From NCBI RefSeq assembly GCF_007991455.1, contig NZ_BJYJ01000009.1:62001-126000 (forward strand): DNA of 64,000 nt. Reading direction: 5' to 3'. Positions 26,556-36,600 of this stretch are shown here, one piece after another (positions within the stretch are counted from its first letter, which is position 1; each line of letters begins with the position of its first letter). Under the pieces are notes generated by a model that was not told the DNA's origin, made no database searches, and was given only the letters and a program-made list of their open reading frames with translations. The DNA is from Chryseobacterium hagamense (GTDB lineage: Bacteria > Bacteroidota > Bacteroidia > Flavobacteriales > Weeksellaceae). A program made the translations under genes and the position numbers.

Positions 26556-26592
26556 AAAAAAAGCAGCAACTGATTTTTTTAGTTGCTGCTTT
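26556..26592 (-). terminator. Terminator of the 1068-aa adhesin gene
   Basis: AAAGCAGCAACT, 9-base loop, AGTTGCTGCTTT with a T run on the minus strand. Confidence 0.9.
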
Positions 26593-26612
26593 AATCATAC
26601 GTTTATTAAAAT

Positions 26613-29600
26613 TTATTTTTTAATTGCTTTTACGGTTTGTTTCGAACCGTCTTTCATTTCCAGGGTTATCAGATACATTCCCTGTTGCAGCTCTCCCAGA
26701 CGGAGTTCCTGAGAAGGATTGGCAATAGTTTTAACCAATCTTCCCGCAACATCCGTTACCAGGATATTCTTTACATTTGTTGCATCAGAGATATTCAAGA
26801 TTTCTGAGAAAGGATTCGGGTATACTTTTACATTTTTATCATTGGCCGCAACTTCTGAAGTCCCTAATGTTGACTGGGTCAGGCTGAAGTCGTCAACACC
26901 CAGATACCAAGGGCTTCCCGTAGAAGAAACATTCACTCCAAAGGTGTATTTTCCGCTTACAGACGGTGTAAAGTTTACCGTATATTGGGTATAAGCGGTT
27001 GTTCCCTGGGTCGCAGTAATAAATGTACCAAGATCCGTAGCGCCGGTCATGCTCTGAGTATTATTAACAACCACATTTCCCGTATACCCTATGAAACCGG
27101 ATGAAGTACCGTTGGTATTATAATAGAACGAGAAGGTGTATGAGGTATTTGCCGTCAACTGGAAGATCGGAGTCCACAATTGGCTTGGATCCGTTGATCC
27201 GTATTGTAGGGTCATATAATTCGGTGCTGACTTCGGTGTATTAAAGGAAGTCGATGAAGCATTCATGGAAGTCCATGATTTCGTACCGGCACCCACTACC
27301 CAGCAGGATGGCGCTATCTGTGAGCCCAATGTGGTTAAACCGTCAAAATTCTCAGTCCATGGAAGACTTGATATTGTACTGCTGCAGGCAGTCGTAAAGT
27401 TCCTGATGGTACAGGATGAGGATACTGCATTTCCGGCATATGCATTTACCACATAATAATACTTGGTATTTGCAGCCAACGGAGCCGCAAATGTATAGGA
27501 AGTTACATTTCCAAGATCCACGTTATTCAGCACATCGGTACCTCCGGAAGTAGTTCCTACCGTCAATCTGTACCCTGTAGCAGAAGGCATGGCATCCCAT
27601 GTAATGGTAGGAGCTGTGGATAATCCCTGAGCACCTGAAGCCGGTGCAGTTACGGCAGGACATAAAGAAGATGTTGTAAATGAAACAGGTCCGGTCCAGA
27701 TACTTTTATTCGTTGCACTGCAATTTGACCTTACCCAAACGTAATAAGCAGTAGAAGGTGCAAGGCCTGATGCCGTATAAGTAGTTGAGGAATTCGCACT
27801 CACAGTAGGTGTGGTGGTGGACGAAGGAGCCGTATTGGCTGTACTGTAATAAATATCATATCCGTTTGCAGGAGCCGATGCGGAAGCATTCCAGCTCAAA
27901 GAGGCCTGTAATGCGGAAACATTTGCAGATGCTAATCCGGATACCTCCAGGCACGAAGGTACAGGCTCCACATTGATATCATCTAAACGGATTGAACGGT
28001 ACGTTCCTCCTCCGGAATGTCTGAATGCAAGATACTGACTGGTTCCTGAAGGAATATTAACCACATACTGAGTGAAGGCTGTCGTTAAGGCAATAGGGCT
28101 TCCGATAGCTGTAAATGTGCTTGCATCATTCGGGTCGGACAGTGTTCCCACTTCCATGGTATATCCGGAACCGCCGGCATTTGCCTGGAACCGCACCCTG
28201 TTGGAACCGCTCATTAAATTTGTAGTAACAGGAGAAACCAACATTCCGCCACCGGTAGATGCCGCGTCACTGGAAATATAATACCCGTTAGGGGCAGACG
28301 TATAATAGCTGCCGTAAACATAGCCATAGCCGGCCCAGCCTGAAGGCTCAAGATACTTCCAGCATGTCGGGGCGTTGGTATTTGTTGATGATCCTACAGG
28401 AGTAGTATCGAAGTTTTCAGAATATGGGATCGGAAAAGGATTACATAAGGTAATAAATGATGATGATCCTACCCATGAACCTTTATCGGTACCGTTGCAG
28501 TTTGTTCTTACCCAGAAATAATACTGGGTAGCCGTCGTTAAACCTGATAAATTCGCGGTAACTGCTCCTGCTGCCACTGAACCGGAAGCCGGCGTTGTAT
28601 TGAACGGCGCCGTAGGTGAAGTGCTGTAGTAATATTCATAACCACTGGCCGGTACGGAAGCAGGGGCAGTCCAGCCTATTGTTGCTGTGGTGGTTGAGAC
28701 GTTGGATGAGGTAAGTGCCGTTACTACACTCGGGCAGTTAGCCACGGTTGTAAAAGATCCTGCCGCCGCATATCCGTTTCCGGTACCTGCCAGATCGGGA
28801 ATATGAGAGTAGATGGATTGGGCATTACCGTTAAGCGCCTGCACCTGTACCTGGTAGGTAGTATTTTGAGCAAGCCCGGTAAGTGTAGCTGTAGCGGCTG
28901 AAACAGGATTTCCCAGGAAACTGGTCCAGTCGCAGTTTCCTGCAACCCTGTATTGCAGATTATAAGCAGTTGCACCGGAAGGAGCAGTCCAGTTAAGAGT
29001 CGCACCGCTGTTGGTAACCCCTGTTGTAGCGGCAAAAGTTCTTACCGGCAGCTGGGTTCCCGGCATCCAGGTATATTTCAGTCCGGTCGGAATTTTAACA
29101 TTGGCATTCGCCGTTCCGGAAAAGAGCATGGTACTTGTATTCGCATTACCGGTTACCGCTTTCGACCAGTCACAAGTAGTTCCGGCAGGTACGTTACCGA
29201 TCATCAGGTTATTAACGTTGGTAGCATAAGCAACAGAATTGCCTCTGATACCTACCTGAGGAGTCGTTCCTGAAGTGGATACCGTTCCCGGGTTACTGTT
29301 GTTTCCGTAAACGATATTAATTTCACCCGTAGCATAGACCAAGTGGATCTGAAAATTCAACTTTTCAGTAGACCGGTTATAATAGTTGGCGTGATCTTTA
29401 TACTGAACCACAAATTCAGTTCCCAGATCCTGGTATCGGATTTCAGGAGAAGCCGACGTATTCATGGTCGGGTCCGCTCCCGCATCCTGTCCGAAAGCCG
29501 CAACCGCTCCCAACGTACCTGTATCCAAAGTCGATAAGGGTGAGTACGTATAAGTTAAAGGTGCACCGCCAAAAGTTATAAAGCCGTTGGTGCTGATGTA

Positions 29601-29819
29601 GCACGTGGTAACCGTAGTTCCGCCGAACGGAAAGGGCGAACTCAGGGTAATGGCAGGGGAAACCGAATCATCATAGGTTCCCGAGGCAAAAACCGTCCCA
29701 CCCGTGATCGGAGTGTACGCAGCCCCCGTACTCTTGGTAAAAGAATACCCGGCAATGTTGGTCTGTGCAGACAGCCCTATCCCTAAAGATATCATACACG
29801 TGAGTAAAAGTTTTTTCAT
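26613..29819 (-). CDS. FN3 and cleaved-adhesin domain T9SS type A surface protein (1068 aa)
   Basis: Secreted surface protein. Signal peptide 1-19 (GIGLSAQ); N-terminal beta domain 20-258 (TNIAGYSFTKSTGAAYTPI, CYISTNGFITFG, QIHLVYATGEINIVYG). FN3 modules lie at about 262-358 and 362-456. A cleaved-adhesin/MAM-like module at about 460-622 begins PFPIPYSENFDT and ends IRLDDINVEP. FN3 follows at 623-716, then an Ig-like module at 720-812 (GTDVLNNVDLGNVTSYTF), a second adhesin module at 818-982 (WTENFDGL ... YLGVDDFSL) and a type A sorting signal at 995-1068. Its N-terminal 460 residues closely parallel the neighbour at 30133-33345; the order of later modules differs. Confidence 0.9.
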   Translation of the reverse strand: MKKLLLTCMISLGIGLSAQTNIAGYSFTKSTGAAYTPITGGTVFASGTYDDSVSPAITLSSPFPFGGTTVTTCYISTNGFITFGGAPLTYTYSPLSTLDTGTLGAVAAFGQDAGADPTMNTSASPEIRYQDLGTEFVVQYKDHANYYNRSTEKLNFQIHLVYATGEINIVYGNNSNPGTVSTSGTTPQVGIRGNSVAYATNVNNLMIGNVPAGTTCDWSKAVTGNANTSTMLFSGTANANVKIPTGLKYTWMPGTQLPVRTFAATTGVTNSGATLNWTAPSGATAYNLQYRVAGNCDWTSFLGNPVSAATATLTGLAQNTTYQVQVQALNGNAQSIYSHIPDLAGTGNGYAAAGSFTTVANCPSVVTALTSSNVSTTTATIGWTAPASVPASGYEYYYSTSPTAPFNTTPASGSVAAGAVTANLSGLTTATQYYFWVRTNCNGTDKGSWVGSSSFITLCNPFPIPYSENFDTTPVGSSTNTNAPTCWKYLEPSGWAGYGYVYGSYYTSAPNGYYISSDAASTGGGMLVSPVTTNLMSGSNRVRFQANAGGSGYTMEVGTLSDPNDASTFTAIGSPIALTTAFTQYVVNIPSGTSQYLAFRHSGGGTYRSIRLDDINVEPVPSCLEVSGLASANVSALQASLSWNASASAPANGYDIYYSTANTAPSSTTTPTVSANSSTTYTASGLAPSTAYYVWVRSNCSATNKSIWTGPVSFTTSSLCPAVTAPASGAQGLSTAPTITWDAMPSATGYRLTVGTTSGGTDVLNNVDLGNVTSYTFAAPLAANTKYYYVVNAYAGNAVSSSCTIRNFTTACSSTISSLPWTENFDGLTTLGSQIAPSCWVVGAGTKSWTSMNASSTSFNTPKSAPNYMTLQYGSTDPSQLWTPIFQLTANTSYTFSFYYNTNGTSSGFIGYTGNVVVNNTQSMTGATDLGTFITATQGTTAYTQYTVNFTPSVSGKYTFGVNVSSTGSPWYLGVDDFSLTQSTLGTSEVAANDKNVKVYPNPFSEILNISDATNVKNILVTDVAGRLVKTIANPSQELRLGELQQGMYLITLEMKDGSKQTVKAIKK

Positions 29820-30068
29820 TCTATGTAAATTAAATTAGTACCATAAAATTATTAAATAATTTTAAATAAAAAGCACCATAAATTATATAATATTAAATTT
29901 TAATTAATTTTTAATGTAAAATATTGATTAAATAACAAAATTTATCACAATAAGATGAATATCTAATAATTCTAATTAATTTATAATACGCTATGAATCA
30001 AATAGTTATATATTTATCACAAATGATTGATTTACAGCGATTAAGAATTTATCCCTTTTAGACAAATC
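29820..30068. other. AT-rich leader region of the 1068-aa adhesin
   Basis: About 250 bp of very AT-rich DNA without an open frame or a complete TAnnTTTG box. Presumably holds the promoter of the gene starting at 29819. Confidence 0.5.
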
Positions 30069-30099
30069 AAAAAAAATAGCGGCAAAAACTGCCGCTATT
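30069..30099 (-). terminator. Terminator of the 1070-aa adhesin gene
   Basis: AATAGCGGCA-AAAAC-TGCCGCTATT with a T run on the minus strand. Confidence 0.9.
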
Positions 30100-30132
30100 C
30101 TGATAATTAAAATATCTATCTGAAAATTTATT

Positions 30133-33100
30133 TTATTTCTTAATGGTCTTAATCACTTGTTTGGAACCATCTTTCATTTCTAAAGTTATCAGATACAGTC
30201 CCTGTTTCAGTTCTCCCAACTGAAGTTCAGAGGAAGGATTGCTGATGGTCTTAACCAGTCTTCCTGCAACATCCGTTACCATAATGTTTTTCACATTTGA
30301 AACATCGGAAATATTCAACACATCGGAAAACGGATTCGGATATGTTTTAATACTGTTGTTTTTCACCGATGCTTCAGAAGTTGCCAGGTTAGGGTTCAGC
30401 TGATAGGTAACATCATCGATAAGCACACTGTTGGCAGGTGCTCCGGTATGCTTGAATACAAGTTTATTAACCCCTGCAGGCACTCCGGTGATATCCAGTG
30501 AATAATTATCGATAGCCGTAGTACTGGTGGAAGTATAGCTTCCTAATGCTACAAAACTAAAAGTATCTGCTGGATTTGTAAGATACCCGATCTGAACGAT
30601 TCCTCCGGCAGTTAAATTGGCTCTTCCTTTAAACTTAAGGGTATAATTACCCGATTGTAAATTGGAAAGCTCAGGTGTAGCAGCCATACCGGTAGAACTG
30701 CCGCTGGTATAAAGGTATAAAACATTCGGAGCACTCATTACGCTGCTGGCGTTTACGGCTGCATAACTGGCAGTAGATCCTATACTGGTCCAGCATACCG
30801 GAAGACTTCCCGTGGCAGTCGTATCGAAATTTTCATTTAATGTAGCTACAGCAGTACATGATGTAGTGAAGCTGACAACATTTGACCAGGCACTGGTTGA
30901 TGATGCACTGCAGTTGGATCTTACCCAAGCATAATACATCGTAGCAGGAGCAAGTCCGCTTAACACTTGCGAATTTCCTGTAATACCTGTTAAGTTAGGA
31001 GTAGTGGTACCTGTAGGTGCTGTATTCGAAGTGCTGTAGTACAACTGATATCCGTTAGCCGGTACGGTTGCCGGAGCAGTCCATGAAATTGTAGCTCCGC
31101 TGGAAGTTATGCTATTTGCAAGTATTGCGGTAGGTTCCAGACAGGAAGGAATTGCTTCCACAACAAAATCATCAATATGGAAATCGATATCCGGCGAAGT
31201 AGAGCTCGTACTTGCTACAAAGGCGATTTTAACCGTTCCGCTGTAACCGGTAAGATTTACCGTTTCGGTCAGACCTGTATTTGAATAAGATCCTGTACCC
31301 GTATAGGTTTTTAAAACGTTGGCATTGCTCCATGTGGTTCCGCCATCGGTAGAAATAATCATCCGTACCAGATGCGTTCCAAGGTTAGTCTGTGCAGTGG
31401 TACCCAGATAGCTGGTAACCGCCATTTTATATTTCACGCGGTAAAGACCGGCAGTGGTTCCAAGATTGATCGGTTGGGAAATCAGCCAGTCACCGGTATT
31501 GGTTCCGTACAGATTGATTCTTACGGCAGCATTAGAACCTGTGTTTGCGAAACCTGCTTCTGCAAGCCATTTGTTGGTAACATAGGTTAGTGTAGAATTG
31601 GCTGTCACATCGCCTTTAGCCAGACTCCAGCAGTTCGGTACGAAAGCGGTGAAAGCCTGGTTGGCTGTCGGCGCACTTTCAGCACCGCATGCAGTTGTGA
31701 AAGACCTTTCACTGCAGGTTGCTGCAGGCGTTGTTGCCGTATAGCCGCTTACCGAATAATAATATTTTGTTGCTGAACTCAGCGGAGACGTAAAAGTATA
31801 GGAAGTAACATTTCCAAGGTCTATATTATTAAGAACATCCGTTCCTCCTGCAGTAGTACCTACCCGTAACTTGTAGCCCGTTACGCCGTTAATTGCCGTC
31901 CAGGTTATCGTTGGATTGGTACTTACATCCACAGCCGCCGCCGCAGGAGCTGATACGGTAGGACATAAAGAAAGTGTAGTAAATGTGGCGGAGCTGGACC
32001 ATACGCCTTTATCCGTTCCATTACAGTTTCCTCTTACCCAATAATTATAGGTTGTACTTGGGGTAAGTCCCGAAATATTAGCCGTAACAATGCCGGCACC
32101 TGTTGAACCTGAAGGTACAGTGGTGTTGGTAGGCGCAGTAGAAGAAGTACTGTAATAGTATTCATACCCGCTGGCCGGAGGAGTTGTTGAAGCGGTCCAG
32201 CTGATGGTTGCCGTTTCCGGAGTAAGTGCAGACGAGGCAAGTCCGGTAACCGTGCTGGTACAGTTGGCCAATGTTGTGAAAGATCCGGCTGTTGCATATC
32301 CGCTTCCCGTACCTGCCGCATTAGGAATGTGAGAATAGATAGACTGGGCAGTCCCGTTCAGAGTCTGCACCTGCACCTGATAAACAGTATTCTGTGCCAG
32401 ACCTGTCAGTGTGGCAGTAGCGGCCGAAACGGGATTTCCGCTGAAGTTTGTCCAGTCACAGCTTCCCAGTGCCCTGTATTGGATATTGTATCCCGTAGCA
32501 CCGGCAGGAGCGGTCCAGCTAAGCGTTGCACCGTTATTGGTAACTGCTGACGTAGCGGTAAAAGTTCTCACCGGCAACTGGGTTCCCGGCATCCATGTAT
32601 ATTTCAGTCCGGTAGGAATTTTAACGTTAGCGTTTGTCGTACCGGAAAAAAGCATGGTACTGCTGTTTGCATAACCGGTTACGGCTTTCGACCAGTCACA
32701 GGTTGTGCCGGCAGGTACATTGCCGATCATCAGGTTATTAACGTTGGTAGTATACGTTACAGAGTTTCCTCTGATACCTACCTGAGGCGTTGTTCCGGAA
32801 GTGGATGTGGTTCCCGGGTTGCTGTTGTTTCCGTAAACGATATTAACTTCACCTGTGGCGTACACCAGATGAATCTGGAAATTTAACTTTTCCGTTGATT
32901 TATTAAAGTAATTGGCGTGATCTTTATACTGTACCACAAACTCAGTTCCCAGATCCTGATACCGGATTTCAGGAGAGGCTGTCGTATTGGTTGTCGGATC
33001 TGTCCCGGCATCCTGTCCGAAAGCAGAAACCGCACCTAATGAACCCGTTTCCAGGGTTGACAAAGGGGTATAATTCGTAGCTGCCGGTGCAGCACCAAAA

Positions 33101-33345
33101 GTGATGAATCCGTTGGTACTGATGTAACAGGTAGTAACCGTAGTCCCTCCGAAAGGAAAAGGCGAACTCAGGGTAATCGCGGGAGAAACGGAATTATCGT
33201 ATGTTCCCGACGTAAAAACCGTTCCACCGGTAATGGGAGTGTAAGCTGCCGCGGTGTTCTTGGTAAAAGAATAGCCGGCAATGTTGGTCTGTGCAGATAG
33301 CCCCACGCCTAGAGCCACCGCACAGGTGAGTAGAAATTTTCTCAT
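30133..33345 (-). CDS. FN3 and cleaved-adhesin domain T9SS type A surface protein (1070 aa)
   Basis: Paralogue of the gene at 26613-29819. Signal peptide 1-19, N-terminal beta domain 20-258, FN3 at about 262-358 and 362-456, then directly the Ig-like module (460-553, GTDVLNNIDLGNVTSYTF) that lies 260 residues later in the paralogue. An adhesin-like module (about 556-735, ending FHIDDFVVEAIPSC), FN3 (736-830), a second adhesin module (835-985, LNENFDTTATGSLPVCW ... VLIDDVTYQ) and the type A sorting signal (1000-1070, YPNPFSDVLNISDVSNVKN, LGELKQGLYLITLEMKDGS) follow. Export by the T9SS and surface display are established for this tail; binding partners are unknown. Confidence 0.9.
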   Translation of the reverse strand: MRKFLLTCAVALGVGLSAQTNIAGYSFTKNTAAAYTPITGGTVFTSGTYDNSVSPAITLSSPFPFGGTTVTTCYISTNGFITFGAAPAATNYTPLSTLETGSLGAVSAFGQDAGTDPTTNTTASPEIRYQDLGTEFVVQYKDHANYFNKSTEKLNFQIHLVYATGEVNIVYGNNSNPGTTSTSGTTPQVGIRGNSVTYTTNVNNLMIGNVPAGTTCDWSKAVTGYANSSTMLFSGTTNANVKIPTGLKYTWMPGTQLPVRTFTATSAVTNNGATLSWTAPAGATGYNIQYRALGSCDWTNFSGNPVSAATATLTGLAQNTVYQVQVQTLNGTAQSIYSHIPNAAGTGSGYATAGSFTTLANCTSTVTGLASSALTPETATISWTASTTPPASGYEYYYSTSSTAPTNTTVPSGSTGAGIVTANISGLTPSTTYNYWVRGNCNGTDKGVWSSSATFTTLSLCPTVSAPAAAAVDVSTNPTITWTAINGVTGYKLRVGTTAGGTDVLNNIDLGNVTSYTFTSPLSSATKYYYSVSGYTATTPAATCSERSFTTACGAESAPTANQAFTAFVPNCWSLAKGDVTANSTLTYVTNKWLAEAGFANTGSNAAVRINLYGTNTGDWLISQPINLGTTAGLYRVKYKMAVTSYLGTTAQTNLGTHLVRMIISTDGGTTWSNANVLKTYTGTGSYSNTGLTETVNLTGYSGTVKIAFVASTSSTSPDIDFHIDDFVVEAIPSCLEPTAILANSITSSGATISWTAPATVPANGYQLYYSTSNTAPTGTTTPNLTGITGNSQVLSGLAPATMYYAWVRSNCSASSTSAWSNVVSFTTSCTAVATLNENFDTTATGSLPVCWTSIGSTASYAAVNASSVMSAPNVLYLYTSGSSTGMAATPELSNLQSGNYTLKFKGRANLTAGGIVQIGYLTNPADTFSFVALGSYTSTSTTAIDNYSLDITGVPAGVNKLVFKHTGAPANSVLIDDVTYQLNPNLATSEASVKNNSIKTYPNPFSDVLNISDVSNVKNIMVTDVAGRLVKTISNPSSELQLGELKQGLYLITLEMKDGSKQVIKTIKK

Positions 33346-33618
33346 TATTTAGCAAATTAAAATTAGGGCTACTAAGATAGGAATAAACCACAATTAATTT
33401 ACTTAATGGTTAATTATTTTATTAATTCACCAAATAAAGAAGAATATTTTAAACTAAAAACAAACAAACATTTGATTTTATTAATAAAAACGCAACTTAA
33501 GTAAAAATTATAAATCACTACAAATAAGCCTGTTGTATTTTAATCCCAAAATTGAGAATTAGCATGATACAGCCACCTGTAAATTATGCACTGCATTGCT
33601 TTTGTTTTTTTATTTAAC
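33346..33618. other. AT-rich leader region of the 1070-aa adhesin
   Basis: No gene, no hairpin and no full promoter box seen. Separates the adhesin cluster from the dnaE terminator. Confidence 0.5.
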
Positions 33619-33651
33619 TAAAAAAAATAGTGACAATATTAGTCACTATTT
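33619..33651 (-). terminator. Terminator of dnaE
   Basis: AAATAGTGAC, 7-base loop, GTCACTATTT with an A run on the plus strand (T run after the minus-strand hairpin). Confidence 0.85.
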
Positions 33652-33688
33652 CTTTTTACATTAAAAATTTAAATCAGAATTGTTTTTT

Positions 33689-36600
33689 TTAATTTAAATA
33701 GAACTCATATTTGTTCAGCAGCTGGATCTCTTTGATCAGTTCACCGCTGAGATTGACCGAATGTTTCATCGACTGTACTTCGAGATGTTCAGCCGCAGCA
33801 TCTTCTTCTACGTTTTTAATGTAAAATTTCAGCTTCTGGTTCCCCTGGTTTTTCTCCAGCACGTTTCTGAAAAACTGGAGGTCTTCCGGACGGAAATCCA
33901 TCACATCCATGACCAGCGAAATGCTTTTTGCAAACCGTTCAAAGGCTTCCTGCAGCTCAATCACTTCATTTACATTTACGAAGACCCTGCCGTCTTTTAC
34001 CTGGGCAAATTTAATTTTAAAGATCACGAACCGCTGAACTTCCAGCTTTTCTTTCAGCTTCATATAATCGCGGTCACCCAAACGGAAAGAATACGATCCC
34101 GAGTAATCCTCAAGGGTTACAAAAGCTACTTTTTCGCCGCTCCTGAAACCGTCCTGTACCCGATATTCCGTAATCAGCCCGGCCACCGTGTATTCTTTTC
34201 CGCCACCGCCGTTTTCCCTTTCTTTCTGTATGGTTTTCCAGTCTTTTTTCTTTTCCTCAAACAGCTCTTCCTGCTTGTTGGCAAATGCCTGCTCTTTGTA
34301 AGCATCCACCTCATCGAGATTCAGGAAATGGAAGGCGCCTTTCGGCTCGGCTTTTTTCGTGACTTCTTCTATAATTTCCTCTTCCCCGGTAAGCGGCTCG
34401 TCGGAAACAATTTCTACCAGGTCGGCAACATCCTCAGGCGTTTCCTGTTCGAGAACCGGAACTTCATCCGTTACCAGTTTAACTTCCTCCTCCTTTTCCA
34501 GAACTGCCTTTTTGGAAAGCTGGCCCTGCATGAACCGGAACTGGAACTTAAACTCATCCAGCGGGTGCGCAGACAGGTAAAAGCCGATGGTTTCCTTTTC
34601 TTTGTTCAGCTTATGCATATTCGGCCATTCCGGGCATGGGGCAAGCTTGGGCTGCTCGATCTGTACTTCATCGGCAAAATCGGCAAAAAGTGAAAATTCC
34701 ATCTCGTTCTTGCTCTCCTGAAAACTCTGTCCGTAGCGGATCAGTCGCTCGAGGTTGGTTTTTCCGGCCATGTCGATATCGAAATACTGACCGCGGTGGA
34801 AAGAATCCAATTCATCAAAAGCACCGGCCAGCACAAGGCTTTCCGCTACCCTTTTATTCATCTGCGAAGGCAGGATCCTTTCGAAAAAATCATAGATATT
34901 TTTAAATCTTCCGTTCTTTCTTTCCCTGGTGATGGCTTCACTCGGCCCCTCCCCGATTCCTTTGATGGCCCCGAGCCCGAAACGGATCTGGCCTTTTTCG
35001 TTTACCGAAAATTTATACTGCGATTCATTCACATCAGGTCCCAGTACATCCACCCCCATACTTTTACAGTCTTCCATGAACATGGTAATCGACTCGGTAT
35101 TGTTGATGTTGTTGCTCATGACGCTGGCCATGTACTCCGCCGGATAATTGGCTTTCAGGAAAGCGGTCTGGTAGGCAACGAATGCGTAACAGGTGGAGTG
35201 GGATTTGTTGAACGCATATTCGGCAAAAGCTTTCCAGTCGTTCCAGATCTTTTCCAGCCTGCCTTCATCAAGGTTGTTCTTTCTTCCGCCCTCGATGAAT
35301 TTGGGGTACATTTTATTCAGGACGTCGATCTGCTTTTTCCCCATCGCTTTTCTCAGCGTATCGGCTTCCCCTTTCGTAAAGTTGGCCAGTTTCTGGGAAA
35401 GCAGCATCACCTGCTCCTGATAGACGGTAATCCCGTAGGTTTCCTTTAAATATTCTTCGGTCTCGGGTAAATCGTAGACAATCTCTTCAATCCCGTGTTT
35501 CCGGTTGATGAAATTCGGGATGTATTTAATCGGACCCGGACGGTACAGGGCGTTCATAGCGATAAGATCGGCAAAAACCGTTGGCTTCAGCTCCCGCATG
35601 TACTTCTGCATTCCCGGGCTTTCATACTGGAAGATCCCGATGGTCCTACCTTCTTTAAAGAGCTGATAGGTTTTGGTATCATCCAGCGGAATCTCATCCG
35701 GATCGATATCCAGCCCGTACCTTTCTTTTACCAGCTTCAGGGCATCCTTAATAATGGTCAGGGTCCTCAGACCCAGGAAGTCCATTTTCAGAAGACCAGC
35801 ACTTTCGGCTACCGAGTTGTCGAACTGTGAAACCAGAATATCGGCATCTTTTGCTGCAATGGTCACAGGCACCAGGTTGCTCACATCTTCCGGCGTAATG
35901 ATTACCCCGCAGGCGTGGATTCCGGTATTCCGGATACAGCCTTCCATTTTTTTGGCACTGGCAAGCACACTGTGCCGCGGATCTGAAGAACTGTCCAGTA
36001 CGTACCGCATTTCATCCACGAGCATCTGATCTTCAGGCCTTAATTTATCATATTTGGCCAAAGCCTTGGCGATATTCATCCCCGGAACGGAAGGAATAAG
36101 CTTGGCGATGTTGTTGGTATCGGGAATCGGGAGATCCAGTACCCTTCCGGCATCTTTAATGGCCGATTTCCCTCCGAGAACGGAATAGGTAATGATCTGT
36201 GCCACCTGGTTCTGCCCGTATTTATCAATCACCCATTTGATAATCTTATCCCGGCCTTCATCATCAAAGTCGATATCGATGTCGGGCATGGAAACCCTTT
36301 CCGGGTTCAGGAAACGCTCAAAAAGGAGATCGTATTTAATAGGATCCACATTGGTAATCCCGATGCAGTAGGCCACGGCAGAACCTGCGGCGGAACCACG
36401 GCCGGGCCCTACCCAGACGCCCATCTTCCGGGCTTCGTTACAGAAATCCTGAACAATCAGGAAGTAACCGGGATATCCGGTATTGGCAATAACTTCCAGC
36501 TCAAAGTCGAGACGCTCCCTGATTTCATCGGTAATTCCGCCTGTGGGTTCGTATCTTCTTTTTGCCCCTTCGTACGTAAGATAAGTAAGATAGGCCATCT

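Noticed and set aside
33761..34693. 310-codon plus-strand frame within dnaE
   Set aside because: Phe-rich antisense shadow of the 3' part of dnaE, which is supported by catalytic motifs.
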